A DNA stretch of 64,000 nucleotides from Actinomadura_C alba (GTDB lineage Bacteria > Actinomycetota > Actinomycetes > Streptosporangiales > Streptosporangiaceae), in assembly GCF_039530285.1 (NCBI RefSeq), contig NZ_BAAAOK010000001.1:62001-126000 (forward strand). The letters are read 5' to 3'. The first letter of the stretch is position 1; each line of letters starts with the position of its first letter. Under the pieces are notes generated by a model. That model saw only the letters and a program-made list of their open reading frames with translations, ran no database searches and was not told the origin of the DNA. The position numbers and the translations under genes were made by a program. Positions 51,197-59,524 of this stretch are shown here, piece by piece.

Positions 51197-52405
51197 TTGG
51201 ACGCACACGCCGCCCAGCGGCGGCCCGCCGGACCGTCGCGCGGTCGTATCCGCGGGCTCGCCGGTGACCGGGCCGCCGACGCCGGCTACGTGCTGGCCGG
51301 TGCGGCGCTCGGGATCCTCTTCCTCCTGGCCACCGTGGAGGAGAGCACCCAGCAGCAATCGTCGGCGCCTCCACTCGGTCTGGACCTGACCGTCGGCGGG
51401 CTGACCTGCCTGGGGCTGGTGCTGCTGCGGCGCCGATGGGCGGTCGGGCTGGCGCTGACCGTGACCCTGGCGGGAACGCTCGTCTCGTCGATGGCCTTCG
51501 GCGTCGCCTTCGTGGCCATGTTCAACGTCGCCATGCGGCGCTCCTGGCGGGTGACCGCCGCCGTCGCGGCGGTGCACATCACCCCCACCGTCGCCTTCTA
51601 TCACCTCGACGCGGCGACGCCGCGGCAGTACTGGGAGGCGGTGGCCGTGGTCGTCCTGCTGGACGCCACGCTGATCACCTCGGGAATGCTCGTCCGTTCC
51701 CAGCGGCTGCTCGTACGCTCGCTCCGCGATCGGGCGCGGCAGGCCGAGGAGGGACAGCGGCTGCGCGTGGAAGAGGCGCGGCACCTCGAACGCGAACGGC
51801 TCGCCCGCGAGATGCACGACGTGCTCGCGCACCGGATCTCGTTGCTGGCCGTGCACGCCGGAGCACTGGAGTTCCGCCAGGACGCGCCCGCCGAGGAGAC
51901 CCGCGCGGCCGGAATCATCAGGCAGTGCGCCTACGAGGCCATGGAGGACCTGCGGGAGGTGATCGGCATACTCCGCGAGGACCCGGACGCCTCGGATCGA
52001 CAGCGTCCTCAGCCCACGCTCACCGACCTGCCGGCGCTGATCGAGGAATCACTGCGAGCCGGCGCTCCCGTCACCCTGGACAACCGGATCGGTGACCTGT
52101 CCACGGTGTCGGCCAGGATCGGGCGCCACGCCTACCGGATCGTCCAAGAGGGCCTCACCAACGCTCGCAAGCACTCCCCCGGGGCCGGCGTACGGGTCAC
52201 CGTGGACGGCACCCTCGAAAGGGAGCTGACGGTCGAGGTCCGCAACGCCATGTCCGCGGCCCGGCCGGCCGGCCGGATCCCCGGATCGGGCACCGGGCTC
52301 ATCGGCCTGCGAGAGCGCGTTGACCTCGTCGGCGGGCAGATCGAGCACGGCCGCACGGTCGGCGGCGACTTCCGGCTCCATGCCCGGCTGCCGTGGCCGG
52401 CCTGA
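51197..52405 (+). CDS. NarL-type sensor histidine kinase, no adjacent response regulator
   Basis: This is a 402-residue membrane kinase. Four to five hydrophobic segments (about 25-165) form the sensor. They are followed by a HisKA_3 dimerisation domain with the phospho-acceptor His in AREMHDVLAHRISLL. The HATPase_c domain has the N box GLTNARKHS and G box GTGLIGLRERVDLVGG. The TTG at 51197 follows GAGAGAGGTGGGGG. An earlier TTG at 51164 is also possible. Kinases of this type normally sit beside a LuxR-family response regulator, but none follows before 52757. It diverges from the MacB-like ABC operon, which it may control through a regulator encoded elsewhere. Confidence 0.92.
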   Translation: MDAHAAQRRPAGPSRGRIRGLAGDRAADAGYVLAGAALGILFLLATVEESTQQQSSAPPLGLDLTVGGLTCLGLVLLRRRWAVGLALTVTLAGTLVSSMAFGVAFVAMFNVAMRRSWRVTAAVAAVHITPTVAFYHLDAATPRQYWEAVAVVVLLDATLITSGMLVRSQRLLVRSLRDRARQAEEGQRLRVEEARHLERERLAREMHDVLAHRISLLAVHAGALEFRQDAPAEETRAAGIIRQCAYEAMEDLREVIGILREDPDASDRQRPQPTLTDLPALIEESLRAGAPVTLDNRIGDLSTVSARIGRHAYRIVQEGLTNARKHSPGAGVRVTVDGTLERELTVEVRNAMSAARPAGRIPGSGTGLIGLRERVDLVGGQIEHGRTVGGDFRLHARLPWPA

Positions 52406-52511
52406 TCGCAAAAGCCCCGATCTGTCACCGACGGTTCTCCGGGGCCGTCTGAATCTCCGCCCGCCGCCGGGCCGAACCTCTCGCCAGAGTGTGATCGCAC
52501 GTCAGGAGCCC

Positions 52512-52553
52512 GAACGCCCCCGGCCGGATTCGCCGATCCGGCCGGGGGCGTTC
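52512..52553 (+). terminator. Perfect 18-bp stem-loop after the histidine kinase
   Basis: Arms 52512-52529 and 52536-52553 (starting GAACGCCCCCGG) are exact reverse complements with a 6-base loop. This is a very stable transcription terminator. Confidence 0.85.
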
Positions 52554-52617
52554 ACTGTAACCACTGATCCAATTCTGACACCGCCAACGCAAACTTTTGC
52601 GGGCTTTTATCCGTCTA

Positions 52618-52646
52618 TTGCGTGATCTCATCTGATTCCTTAGGGT
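52618..52646 (+). promoter_or_regulatory. Sigma-70-like promoter of the glucanase gene
   Basis: TTGCGT (52618-52623) and TAGGGT (52641-52646) are separated by exactly 17 bases in a locally AT-rich stretch. The start codon is at 52757, which leaves a leader of about 100 bases. Confidence 0.5.
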
Positions 52647-52756
52647 CGAGCTTCCCACCCCCTACTGCCACTCCGTGCCAAGTGCCCCCACCCCCGCTGC
52701 GCGCCCGCCACGCGTACGGCCGGCCGCAATGCATTACGAGAGGTAGCGGAACGCAG

Positions 52757-55700
52757 ATGAGATTCACGTACGCCCGCGGACTGCTCGCCGCAGCCGTGGC
52801 CGCGACCGGCCTGGTCGTGCTGTCCGCCCCACCGGCGGCCGCGGCCGAAGGCCCGAACCTGGCGCCCGGCAAATCCGTCTCGGCCAGCAGTTCCACCAGC
52901 CCCTACAACCCCGCCAACGTCAACGACGGCAACCAGGCCACCTATTGGGAGAGCGCCAACAACGCCTTTCCACAGTGGCTCCAGGTCGACCTCGGCGCCT
53001 CCGTCACCACGAACCAGGTCGTGCTGAAGCTGCCGACCGCCGGCTGGGGTGCTCGTAGCCAGACGCTCAAGGTGCAGGGCAGCACCAACGGCTCCGCCTT
53101 CACCGACCTGACCGCCTCGGCCGGGCGGACCTTCGACCCGGCGTCCGCCAACACGGTGACCATCGATTTCACCGCCACGGTCACCCGCTACGTGCGGCTG
53201 CAGTTCACCGCCAACACCGGCTGGCCGGCCGCTCAGCTCTCCGAGCTCGAGATCTACGGCCCGGCCACCGGCGACCAGCAGCCGCCGACCGCCCCGGCGA
53301 ACCTCGCCTTCACCGAACCGGCCGCCGACCAGGTCAGGCTCACGTGGTCCGCTGCATCCGACGACGTCGGGGTCAGTGGCTACGACGTCTACGCCAACGG
53401 CGCGCTGCGCGCCAGCGTGGCCGGAAACGTGCTGACCTACACCGACAGCCAGCCCGCCACCGCGACCGTCTCGTACTTCGTGCGGGCCAAGGACGCGGCG
53501 GGCCACCAGTCCGGCGACAGCAACACCGTGACCCGCCAGGGCAGCGCGAATGGCAGCAACCTGGCGGCGGGCAAGCCGATCACGGCCTCCTCCACGATCT
53601 TCAACTTCGTGGCGGCCAACGCCAACGACAACAATGTGGCCACCTACTGGGAGGCCGCGGCGAACGCGTACCCGAACACGCTGACCGTGAGCCTCGGGGC
53701 CAGGGCCCAGCTCAGCTCGGTCGTGCTCCGGCTGAACCCCGACGCCGCGTGGGCGACCCGGACCCAGACCATCGAGGTGCAGGGCCGCAGCAGCGGCACC
53801 GCCGCGTTCACCACCCTCGCCGCCGCCGCGGCCCGTACGTTCAACCCGGCCTCCGGCAACACCGTGACGATCCCCGTGAGCGGCACCGCCGCCGAGGTAC
53901 GGCTGCGCATCACCGCCAACTCCGGCGCGACCGGCGGGCAGGCGGCCGAGTTCCAGGTCATCGGCACCCCGGCACCGACCCCGGACCTCACCGTCAGCTC
54001 GATCACCGCCACCCCGGCCTCCCCGGTGGAGACCGACCAGATCACCCTCGCGACCACTGTCAGGAACATCGGCACCGGCGCGTCCGACCCCAGCGATGTG
54101 AACCTCTACCTGCCCGGTGGCCAGAAGGTAGGCACCGCGGCGGTCGGCGCCCTCGCGGCCGGCGCGTCCACCACGGTCTCGGCGTCCATCGGCACCCAGA
54201 CCGCGGGGACCTACCAGGTCACCGCCAGGGTCGACGAGGCCGACGACAACATCGAGCTGAACGAGACCAACAACTCCTTCACCGCACCGCTGACCGTCGC
54301 CCCGGTGGCCAGCTCCGACCTGGTCGCCCAGACCGTCACCTGGAACCCCGGCAACCCGAGCGGCGGCGCCACCGTCACCTTCTCGGTCGCACTGAGGAAC
54401 CAGGGCACGGTCGCCTCGGCGGGCGGCGCGCACGCCATCACACTGCAGGTACTGGACGCCGGCGGAACGGTCGTGCGGACGCTGAACGGGAGCCACACCG
54501 GGGTCATCGCACCGGGCGCCACCACGGCGCCGATCAACCTCGGTACCTGGACGACCGTCAACGGCCGCCACACCGTCCGCGTCGTGGTCGCCGACGACGC
54601 CAACGAGCTGCCGGTGAAGCGGGCCAACAACACCAGCACGCGGCCGTTCTTCGTCGGCCGCGGCGCCGACATGCCCTACGACATGTACGAGGCCGAGGAC
54701 GGCGCGCTCGGCGGCGGGGCGGCACTCGTCGGCCCCAGCCGTGACATCGGCGACCTCGCGGGTGAGGCGTCCGGGCGCCGCGCGGTGACGCTCAACTCCA
54801 CCGGCAGCAGTGTCGAGTTCACCACCAGGGCCAGCACGAACACGCTGGTCACCCGCTTCTCCATCCCGGACGCGGCCGGTGGCGGCGGCATCAACGCGAC
54901 CCTCAACGTCTACGTCAACGGGACGTTCCTCAAGCCGATCAACCTCACGTCCAGGTACGCGTGGCTGTACGGCCCCGAGGCCGGGCCGAACAACTCGCCG
55001 GGCTCGGGCGGCCCGCGGCACATCTACGACGAGGCCAACGTCATGCTCGGCACCACGGTGCCGGCCGGAAGCAAGATCAAGCTGCAGAAGGACGCGGCCA
55101 ACTCCACGACCTACGCCATCGACTTCATCAACACCGAGCAGGTCTCGGCACTGCCCAACCCCGACCCGGCCAAGTACGCGGTGCCCACCGGGTTCGCGCA
55201 CCAGGACGTCCAGAACGCCCTCGACCGGGCCCGCCAAGACCCGAACCTGGTCGGGGTCTACCTGCCGCAGGGCGACTACCAGACGTCGAGCAAGTTCCAG
55301 GTGTACGGCAAGGCCGTGCGGGTCGTCGGCGCGGGCCCGTGGTTCACCCGCTTCTTCGCCCCGTCCACGCAGGACAACACCGACGTCGGCTTCCGCGCCG
55401 ACGCCAACGCCGGCGGTTCGACGTTCGCGCACTTCGCCTACTTCGGCAACTACACCTCGCGCATCGACGGCCCCGGCAAGGTGTTCGACTTCGCGAACGT
55501 CGCGGACATCACGATCGACGACATCTGGGCCGAGCACATGGTGTGCCTCTACTGGGGCGCCAACACCGACCGGATGACGATCAAGAACGCCAGGATCCGG
55601 AACACCTTCGCCGACGGCGTCAACATGACCAACGGCAGCACCCACAACGTCGTCTCCAACAGCGAATCCCGGGCGACCGGCGACGACAGCTTCGCGCTGT

Positions 55701-56335
55701 TCTCGGCGATCGACGCGGGCGGCGCGGACATGCACAGCAACGTCTACGAGAACCTGACGTCCCTGCTCACCTGGCGGGCGGCCGGCGTCGCGGTGTACGG
55801 CGGCTACGGCAACACGTTCCGCAACATCCACATCGCCGACACGCTCGTCTACTCGGGCATCACGATCAGCTCGCTGGACTTCGGGTACCCGATGAACGGC
55901 TTCGGGGCCGATCCGAAGACGCAGTTCCAGAACATCTCGATCGTGCGGGCCGGCGGCCACTTCTGGGGCGGGCAGACCTTCCCCGGAATCTGGATCTTCT
56001 CGGCCTCGAAGGTGTTCCAGGGGATCCGGGTCAGTGACGTGGACATCATCGATCCCACCTACAGCGGCATCATGTTCCAGACCAACTACGTGGGAGGCCA
56101 GCCGCAGTTCCCGGTCACCGACACGGTCTTCACGAACGTCACGATCTCGGGTGCGCGCCGCAGCGGTGACGCGTTCGACGCCAAGTCCGGGTTCGGCATC
56201 TGGGTGAACGAGATGCCCGAGGCCGGTCAGGGCCCGGCGGTCGGCTCGGCGACGTTCAACAACCTGACGCTGATCAACAACTACCAGGACATCAAGAACA
56301 CCACGTCCACCTTCACGATCAACAGGAACCCGTAA
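52757..56335 (+). CDS. Secreted multidomain GH87 alpha-1,3-glucanase (mycodextranase type)
   Basis: This is an 1192-residue exported polysaccharide hydrolase. Signal peptide 1-32 ends at PAAAAEG. The order is F5/8-type-C (CBM32-like) domain, fibronectin-III domain, second F5/8-C domain, then two CARDB-like domains (about 415-520 and 525-635). A CBM35/6-like domain (starting DMYEAEDGALGGG) comes next, then a right-handed beta-helix catalytic domain (about 810-1192). The helix carries NTFADGVNMTNGS (Asp953) and ATGDDSF (Asp976, Asp977). The 23-residue spacing equals that of the three catalytic Asp of Bacillus circulans GH87 alpha-1,3-glucanase. It should degrade fungal or dental-plaque-like alpha-1,3-glucan outside the cell. 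Confidence 0.92.
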   Translation: MRFTYARGLLAAAVAATGLVVLSAPPAAAAEGPNLAPGKSVSASSSTSPYNPANVNDGNQATYWESANNAFPQWLQVDLGASVTTNQVVLKLPTAGWGARSQTLKVQGSTNGSAFTDLTASAGRTFDPASANTVTIDFTATVTRYVRLQFTANTGWPAAQLSELEIYGPATGDQQPPTAPANLAFTEPAADQVRLTWSAASDDVGVSGYDVYANGALRASVAGNVLTYTDSQPATATVSYFVRAKDAAGHQSGDSNTVTRQGSANGSNLAAGKPITASSTIFNFVAANANDNNVATYWEAAANAYPNTLTVSLGARAQLSSVVLRLNPDAAWATRTQTIEVQGRSSGTAAFTTLAAAAARTFNPASGNTVTIPVSGTAAEVRLRITANSGATGGQAAEFQVIGTPAPTPDLTVSSITATPASPVETDQITLATTVRNIGTGASDPSDVNLYLPGGQKVGTAAVGALAAGASTTVSASIGTQTAGTYQVTARVDEADDNIELNETNNSFTAPLTVAPVASSDLVAQTVTWNPGNPSGGATVTFSVALRNQGTVASAGGAHAITLQVLDAGGTVVRTLNGSHTGVIAPGATTAPINLGTWTTVNGRHTVRVVVADDANELPVKRANNTSTRPFFVGRGADMPYDMYEAEDGALGGGAALVGPSRDIGDLAGEASGRRAVTLNSTGSSVEFTTRASTNTLVTRFSIPDAAGGGGINATLNVYVNGTFLKPINLTSRYAWLYGPEAGPNNSPGSGGPRHIYDEANVMLGTTVPAGSKIKLQKDAANSTTYAIDFINTEQVSALPNPDPAKYAVPTGFAHQDVQNALDRARQDPNLVGVYLPQGDYQTSSKFQVYGKAVRVVGAGPWFTRFFAPSTQDNTDVGFRADANAGGSTFAHFAYFGNYTSRIDGPGKVFDFANVADITIDDIWAEHMVCLYWGANTDRMTIKNARIRNTFADGVNMTNGSTHNVVSNSESRATGDDSFALFSAIDAGGADMHSNVYENLTSLLTWRAAGVAVYGGYGNTFRNIHIADTLVYSGITISSLDFGYPMNGFGADPKTQFQNISIVRAGGHFWGGQTFPGIWIFSASKVFQGIRVSDVDIIDPTYSGIMFQTNYVGGQPQFPVTDTVFTNVTISGARRSGDAFDAKSGFGIWVNEMPEAGQGPAVGSATFNNLTLINNYQDIKNTTSTFTINRNP

Positions 56336-56346
56336 CGGCTGCCGAT

Positions 56347-56406
56347 CCCGTGGCGGGCAGGGCCGCGGCGCCGTCCCGGTGCCGCGGCCCTGCTTCATGC
56401 CACGGG
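56347..56406 (+). terminator. Two-tier stem-loop after the glucanase gene
   Basis: An inner 13-bp stem (GCAGGGCCGCGGC at 56357-56369 with 56381-56393) is enclosed by an outer 8-bp stem (CCCGTGGC/GCCACGGG, 56347-56354 and 56399-56406). It is probably the terminator of the glucanase message. Confidence 0.75.
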
Positions 56407-56479
56407 AGCACCACCGGATCGGCGGGCGCGACGAACCGTAGACTGCCGGACGTCGGCGGTGTCGCGGATGGAGGTCGTG

Positions 56480-56911
56480 GTGGTGCGCACGGGCAGGGTC
56501 CTGCGGTTCGACGAGGTCCGGGGGTACGGGTTCATCGCGCCCGATGGCGGGGGCGAAGACGTGTTCGTGCACGCGAACGATCTCTTGGGCGACAAGAACG
56601 TCTTCACCGCGGGATCGGCGGTGGAGTTCGAGGTGGTCGAGAGCGACCGGGGGCTGAAGGCCCTCGCGGTGCGCATGACCGGACGCAGGTCCCTGAGCAC
56701 CGCCGCGGTGGGAGCCGATGCCGGGCCCTCCGACACGTCCGGCCCGGCCGAGGACGACGCGCTGTGCGACGTCCTCTCCCGCGCCGAGTTCCTGCAGGAG
56801 CTCACCGAACTCATCCTCGACACCGCCCCCACGCTCACCGGGCTGCAGATCACCCAGTTGCGCCGGCACCTGTTGCAGAACGCGCAGGAGCACGGCTGGG
56901 TGGAGGGCTGA
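56480..56911 (+). CDS. Cold-shock-domain protein with C-terminal helical extension
   Basis: This is a 143-residue nucleic-acid-binding protein. Residues 1-65 are a cold-shock domain with RNP-like motifs GYGFIAPDGG and DVFVHANDL. The remainder (about 66-143) is acidic and Ala-rich and then strongly helical (RAEFLQELTELILDTAPTL, LQITQLRRHLL). That makes it twice the length of a CspA protein. Three GTG codons (56477, 56480, 56483) follow a GGAGG. The middle one has the best compromise, though 56483 is equally possible. The extension may be a protein-interaction domain. It probably acts as an RNA chaperone or translational regulator. Confidence 0.85.
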   Translation: MVRTGRVLRFDEVRGYGFIAPDGGGEDVFVHANDLLGDKNVFTAGSAVEFEVVESDRGLKALAVRMTGRRSLSTAAVGADAGPSDTSGPAEDDALCDVLSRAEFLQELTELILDTAPTLTGLQITQLRRHLLQNAQEHGWVEG

Positions 56912-57069
56912 TCCACAGCCGCCGCGAAACGACCAGGTAGCCCCCGGCACGCGCCGGCGGCGCCGGCGACACCCCCACCCATGCAGAAGGTACGGCTCGG
57001 CGCCGCCCACGCCCACATCCTGCGCGGACCGGGCCACCTGCGCTCACGGCCTGGCTGACGGGCCCGGAT

Positions 57070-57081
57070 TAGCCTTGACGA
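57070..57081 (+). promoter_or_regulatory. -10 element for a leaderless epimerase message
   Basis: TAGCCT (57070-57075) ends six bases before the GTG start at 57082. No ribosome site precedes that codon and no good -35 is visible. Leaderless initiation is the simplest reading. Confidence 0.4.
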
Positions 57082-58095
57082 GTGAAGGTACTGCTCACGG
57101 GCGCCGCCGGGTTCATCGGAAGTCACGTGGCCGAGGCTCTGTACACGGCTGGGTACGGCGTGGTCGGCTTGGACCTGCGGACCGGTGCCGACATACGCGA
57201 CGATTCCGCTCTTGATCAGCGGCTGGTGGATGTGGATGCCGTGGTGCATCAGGCGGCCAAGGTCGGGCTGGGTGTGGACGTGACGGACCTGCCCGGCTAT
57301 GCCTCGGTCAACGTCTACGGCACCGCCGTGCTGCTGGCCGCGATGGCCCGGCACGGTGTCGGGCGGTTGGTGCTGGCCTCCTCGATGGTGGTCTACGGTG
57401 AGGGTGCTTACGCCTGTGCGGAACACGGGTGGATTCGGCCCATGCCTCGGGCCGCCGACGATCTGGCGCGAGGGTTGTTCGAACCCCGCTGTCCCCGGTG
57501 TGGGTCCGGTATGGCGTGCGTCGCTATCGACGAGGACGCGCCGACAGACCCGCGCAACGCCTACGCCACGACCAAGCTCGCGCAGGAGCACCTGGCCGCC
57601 AACTGGGCACGCGAGACCGGTGGTGTGGCCGTCGCCCTCCGCTATCACAACGTGTACGGCCCGCGGATGCCCAGGGACACGCCTTACTCCGGTGTGGCGG
57701 CGATTTTCCGGTCCGCGCTTGAAGCCGGATGCGCGCCGCGGGTGTTCGAGGACGGCGGGCAGCGGCGTGACTTCGTGCACGTTCGCGATGTCGCTCAGGC
57801 GAATGTGGCCGCCCTCGCCGGCCGGCGCCCAGGGATGTTGACCGCCTACAACATCGCCAGCGGCGAGCCACACACGGTCGGAGAGATGGCCGCGGCCCTG
57901 GCGGCACAGCGGGGCGGGCCCGAACCGGTGATCACGGGAGAGTATCGGCTGGGCGATGTGCGTCACATCGTCGCCTCACTGGACAAAGCGAGCCATGAGC
58001 TCGGGTTCCGCGCCCAGGTCGGCTTCGCCGACGGGATGAGGGAATTCGCCACCGCGCCCCTCGGACGTTCCAGTTCACCACAGCCGCCGGCCTGA
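57082..58095 (+). CDS. NAD-dependent nucleotide-sugar epimerase/dehydratase
   Basis: This is a 337-residue extended short-chain dehydrogenase acting on a nucleotide sugar in the cytoplasm. The NAD-binding GAAGFIGSH (GxxGxxG) is at residues 8-16. The catalytic YxxxK is in NAYATTKLAQEH and the typical LRYHNVYGP follows. An insertion with CPRCGSGMAC (two CxxC-like pairs) sits mid-protein, an uncommon feature suggesting a small metal site or structural knuckle. It is the first gene of a plus-strand group with a GT2 enzyme, a DUF2064 protein and a membrane glycosyltransferase-like protein. It probably supplies the sugar for an envelope glycan. The exact substrate is unknown. Confidence 0.9.
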   Translation: MKVLLTGAAGFIGSHVAEALYTAGYGVVGLDLRTGADIRDDSALDQRLVDVDAVVHQAAKVGLGVDVTDLPGYASVNVYGTAVLLAAMARHGVGRLVLASSMVVYGEGAYACAEHGWIRPMPRAADDLARGLFEPRCPRCGSGMACVAIDEDAPTDPRNAYATTKLAQEHLAANWARETGGVAVALRYHNVYGPRMPRDTPYSGVAAIFRSALEAGCAPRVFEDGGQRRDFVHVRDVAQANVAALAGRRPGMLTAYNIASGEPHTVGEMAAALAAQRGGPEPVITGEYRLGDVRHIVASLDKASHELGFRAQVGFADGMREFATAPLGRSSSPQPPA

Positions 58096-58150
58096 CGGCA
58101 GCGGCCGGGCCAGGGTTCGCCCAGCGTGTGACCGGGGTAGTGCCACAACT

Positions 58151-58798
58151 GTGGTGGACGTGATCTTCCCATGCCTGGACGAGGCCGAGGCGTTGCCGTG
58201 GGTGCTCGGCCGTCTCCCTCGGGCGTTCCGGCCGATTGTCGTTGACAACGGATCGGTCGACGGCTCGGCGGGGATCGCCCGTTCGCTCGGCGCCGTGGTC
58301 GTGAGTGAGCCGCACCGCGGCTTCGGCGCGGCCTGTCACCGGGGGCTCTCCGCGGCCACCGCCGAGGTGGTCTGCTTCTGCGACTGTGACGCCAGCCTGG
58401 ACCCCCGGCAACTGCCTCTGGTCGCCGGGCCGGTTCTCAGCGGTGCGGCCGATCTGGTGCTGGGACGCCGGCGGCCCGTCATCCGGGGAGCTTGGCCACT
58501 GCCCGCCCGGCTGGCCAACTGGGAGCTGGCCCGGCGGATCAGGTGCCGCACCGGGGTGCGCGTGCGCGACCTCGGGCCTATGCGGGCAGCCCGCCGCGAG
58601 GAACTCCTCCAGTTGCGGCTGGCTGACCGGCGCTGTGGTTACGCGCTGGAGATGCTGGTTCGCGCCGCCGACGCCGGATGGCGGGTGCGGGAGGTGGAGG
58701 TGGACTACCGGCCGCGAATCGGCCGGTCGAAGGTCACTGGGACGTTTCGCGGCTACTGGCAGGCGGTCCGGGACATGAAGTCGGTGCTGGCCCGGTGA
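58151..58798 (+). CDS. Glycosyltransferase family 2 protein
   Basis: This 215-residue GT-A enzyme resembles dolichol-phosphate-mannose-synthase-like GT2 enzymes. It has the donor motif VIFPCLDEAEALPWVL, VVDNGSVDGS and the metal-binding DxD-like CDCDASLD. No membrane segment is present. The C-terminal VDYRPRIGRSKVTGTFRGYW is typical of polyprenyl-phosphate sugar transferases. It overlaps the next gene by GTGA. It probably charges polyprenyl phosphate with a sugar for use by the membrane protein two genes downstream. Confidence 0.9.
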   Translation: MVDVIFPCLDEAEALPWVLGRLPRAFRPIVVDNGSVDGSAGIARSLGAVVVSEPHRGFGAACHRGLSAATAEVVCFCDCDASLDPRQLPLVAGPVLSGAADLVLGRRRPVIRGAWPLPARLANWELARRIRCRTGVRVRDLGPMRAARREELLQLRLADRRCGYALEMLVRAADAGWRVREVEVDYRPRIGRSKVTGTFRGYWQAVRDMKSVLAR

Positions 58799-59502
58799 CT
58801 TCCCGAAGCGGAGCGTCCTGGTGGGGCCGTCGAGCCGCAGGCCCGGCGTCCGCGGTCGGCGCTCCATCCCCGTTGGGCGCTTCCCGCACGACTCTCCTGG
58901 TCATCGCCAAGGAGCCGTTGCCCGGAAGGGTCAAGACACGGCTCGTCCCGCCCTACACCTTCGAGCAGGCCGCGATGCTCGCCGAGGCCGCGCTGTCCGA
59001 CACGCTGCACACGGTGCTCGCGGCTCCGGCGTGCCGCCGCGTCCTGGTGCTCGACGGCCGGTCCGGACGGTGGTTGCCTGACGGGTTCGAAGTCGTCCCG
59101 CAGTGTGAGGGCGAGTTGGACGAGCGGCTGGCCGCCGCGTTCGCGGCGGCGCGTGGCCCGGCGTTACTCATCGGCATGGACACCCCGCAGGTGACTCCTG
59201 ACCTACTTGCCGTCCACTGGGACGGGGTCGACGCGTGGTTCGGTCCGGCTGCCGACGGCGGCTTCTGGGCATTGGGCCTGCGCAAGCCCGACCCCGGCCT
59301 GCTGCGCGGGGTGGCCATGTCCACCCCTGGCACGGGTGCCGCCCAGCGGGAACGGCTGCTTGCGGGCGGGCTGCGGGTGGCGCTGTTGCCGCTGCTGCGG
59401 GATGTCGACACCCCTGCGGACGCCACCGCGGTCGCCGCGCTCGCCCCGAAGACTCGTTTCGCCACTCGGATGAGGAAGGTCGCCGAGGGGCAATTTACGT
59501 GA
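58795..59502 (+). CDS. DUF2064 (TIGR04282-like) nucleotidyl/glycosyl-transferase-fold protein
   Basis: This is a 235-residue protein of the DUF2064 family, related to CofC and GT-A-fold nucleotidyltransferases. The segments VIAKEPLPGRVKTRLVPPY, GPALLIGMDTPQVTPDLL and GPAADGGFWALGL are characteristic. The GTG at 58795 overlaps the GT2 stop. About 28 N-terminal residues before the domain are low complexity. Biochemical function of most members is unknown. Coupling to a GT2 gene is seen widely and suggests a shared sugar or cofactor pathway. A 14-bp tandem duplication overlaps its stop codon. Confidence 0.87.
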   Translation: MTSRSGASWWGRRAAGPASAVGAPSPLGASRTTLLVIAKEPLPGRVKTRLVPPYTFEQAAMLAEAALSDTLHTVLAAPACRRVLVLDGRSGRWLPDGFEVVPQCEGELDERLAAAFAAARGPALLIGMDTPQVTPDLLAVHWDGVDAWFGPAADGGFWALGLRKPDPGLLRGVAMSTPGTGAAQRERLLAGGLRVALLPLLRDVDTPADATAVAALAPKTRFATRMRKVAEGQFT

Positions 59503-59524
59503 GACCCCGTACGTGAGACCCAGT
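59497..59524 (+). repeat. 14-bp tandem duplication across a stop/start junction
   Basis: ACGTGAGACCCCGT (59497-59510) is followed directly by ACGTGAGACCCAGT (59511-59524). The first copy contains the DUF2064 stop (TGA inside GTGA) and the second provides the GTG start of the next gene. The ancestral junction was probably a single GTGA overlap. Confidence 0.85.

Larger units (their letters stand above)
52406..52756. other. Intergenic region with two terminators and a promoter
   Basis: This 351-base gap contains no convincing gene. It holds a long perfect stem-loop (52512-52553), a second small U-rich hairpin at 52588-52601 followed by GGGCTTTTAT, and a sigma-70-like promoter (52618-52646) for the glucanase gene. 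Confidence 0.7.

Noticed and set aside
52640..57037. Very long minus-strand open frame (over 1400 codons) opposite the glucanase gene
   Set aside because: High GC content removes stop codons from alternate frames. The translation is low-complexity Gly/Arg/Val without domains, while the plus strand encodes clear GH87 and accessory modules.
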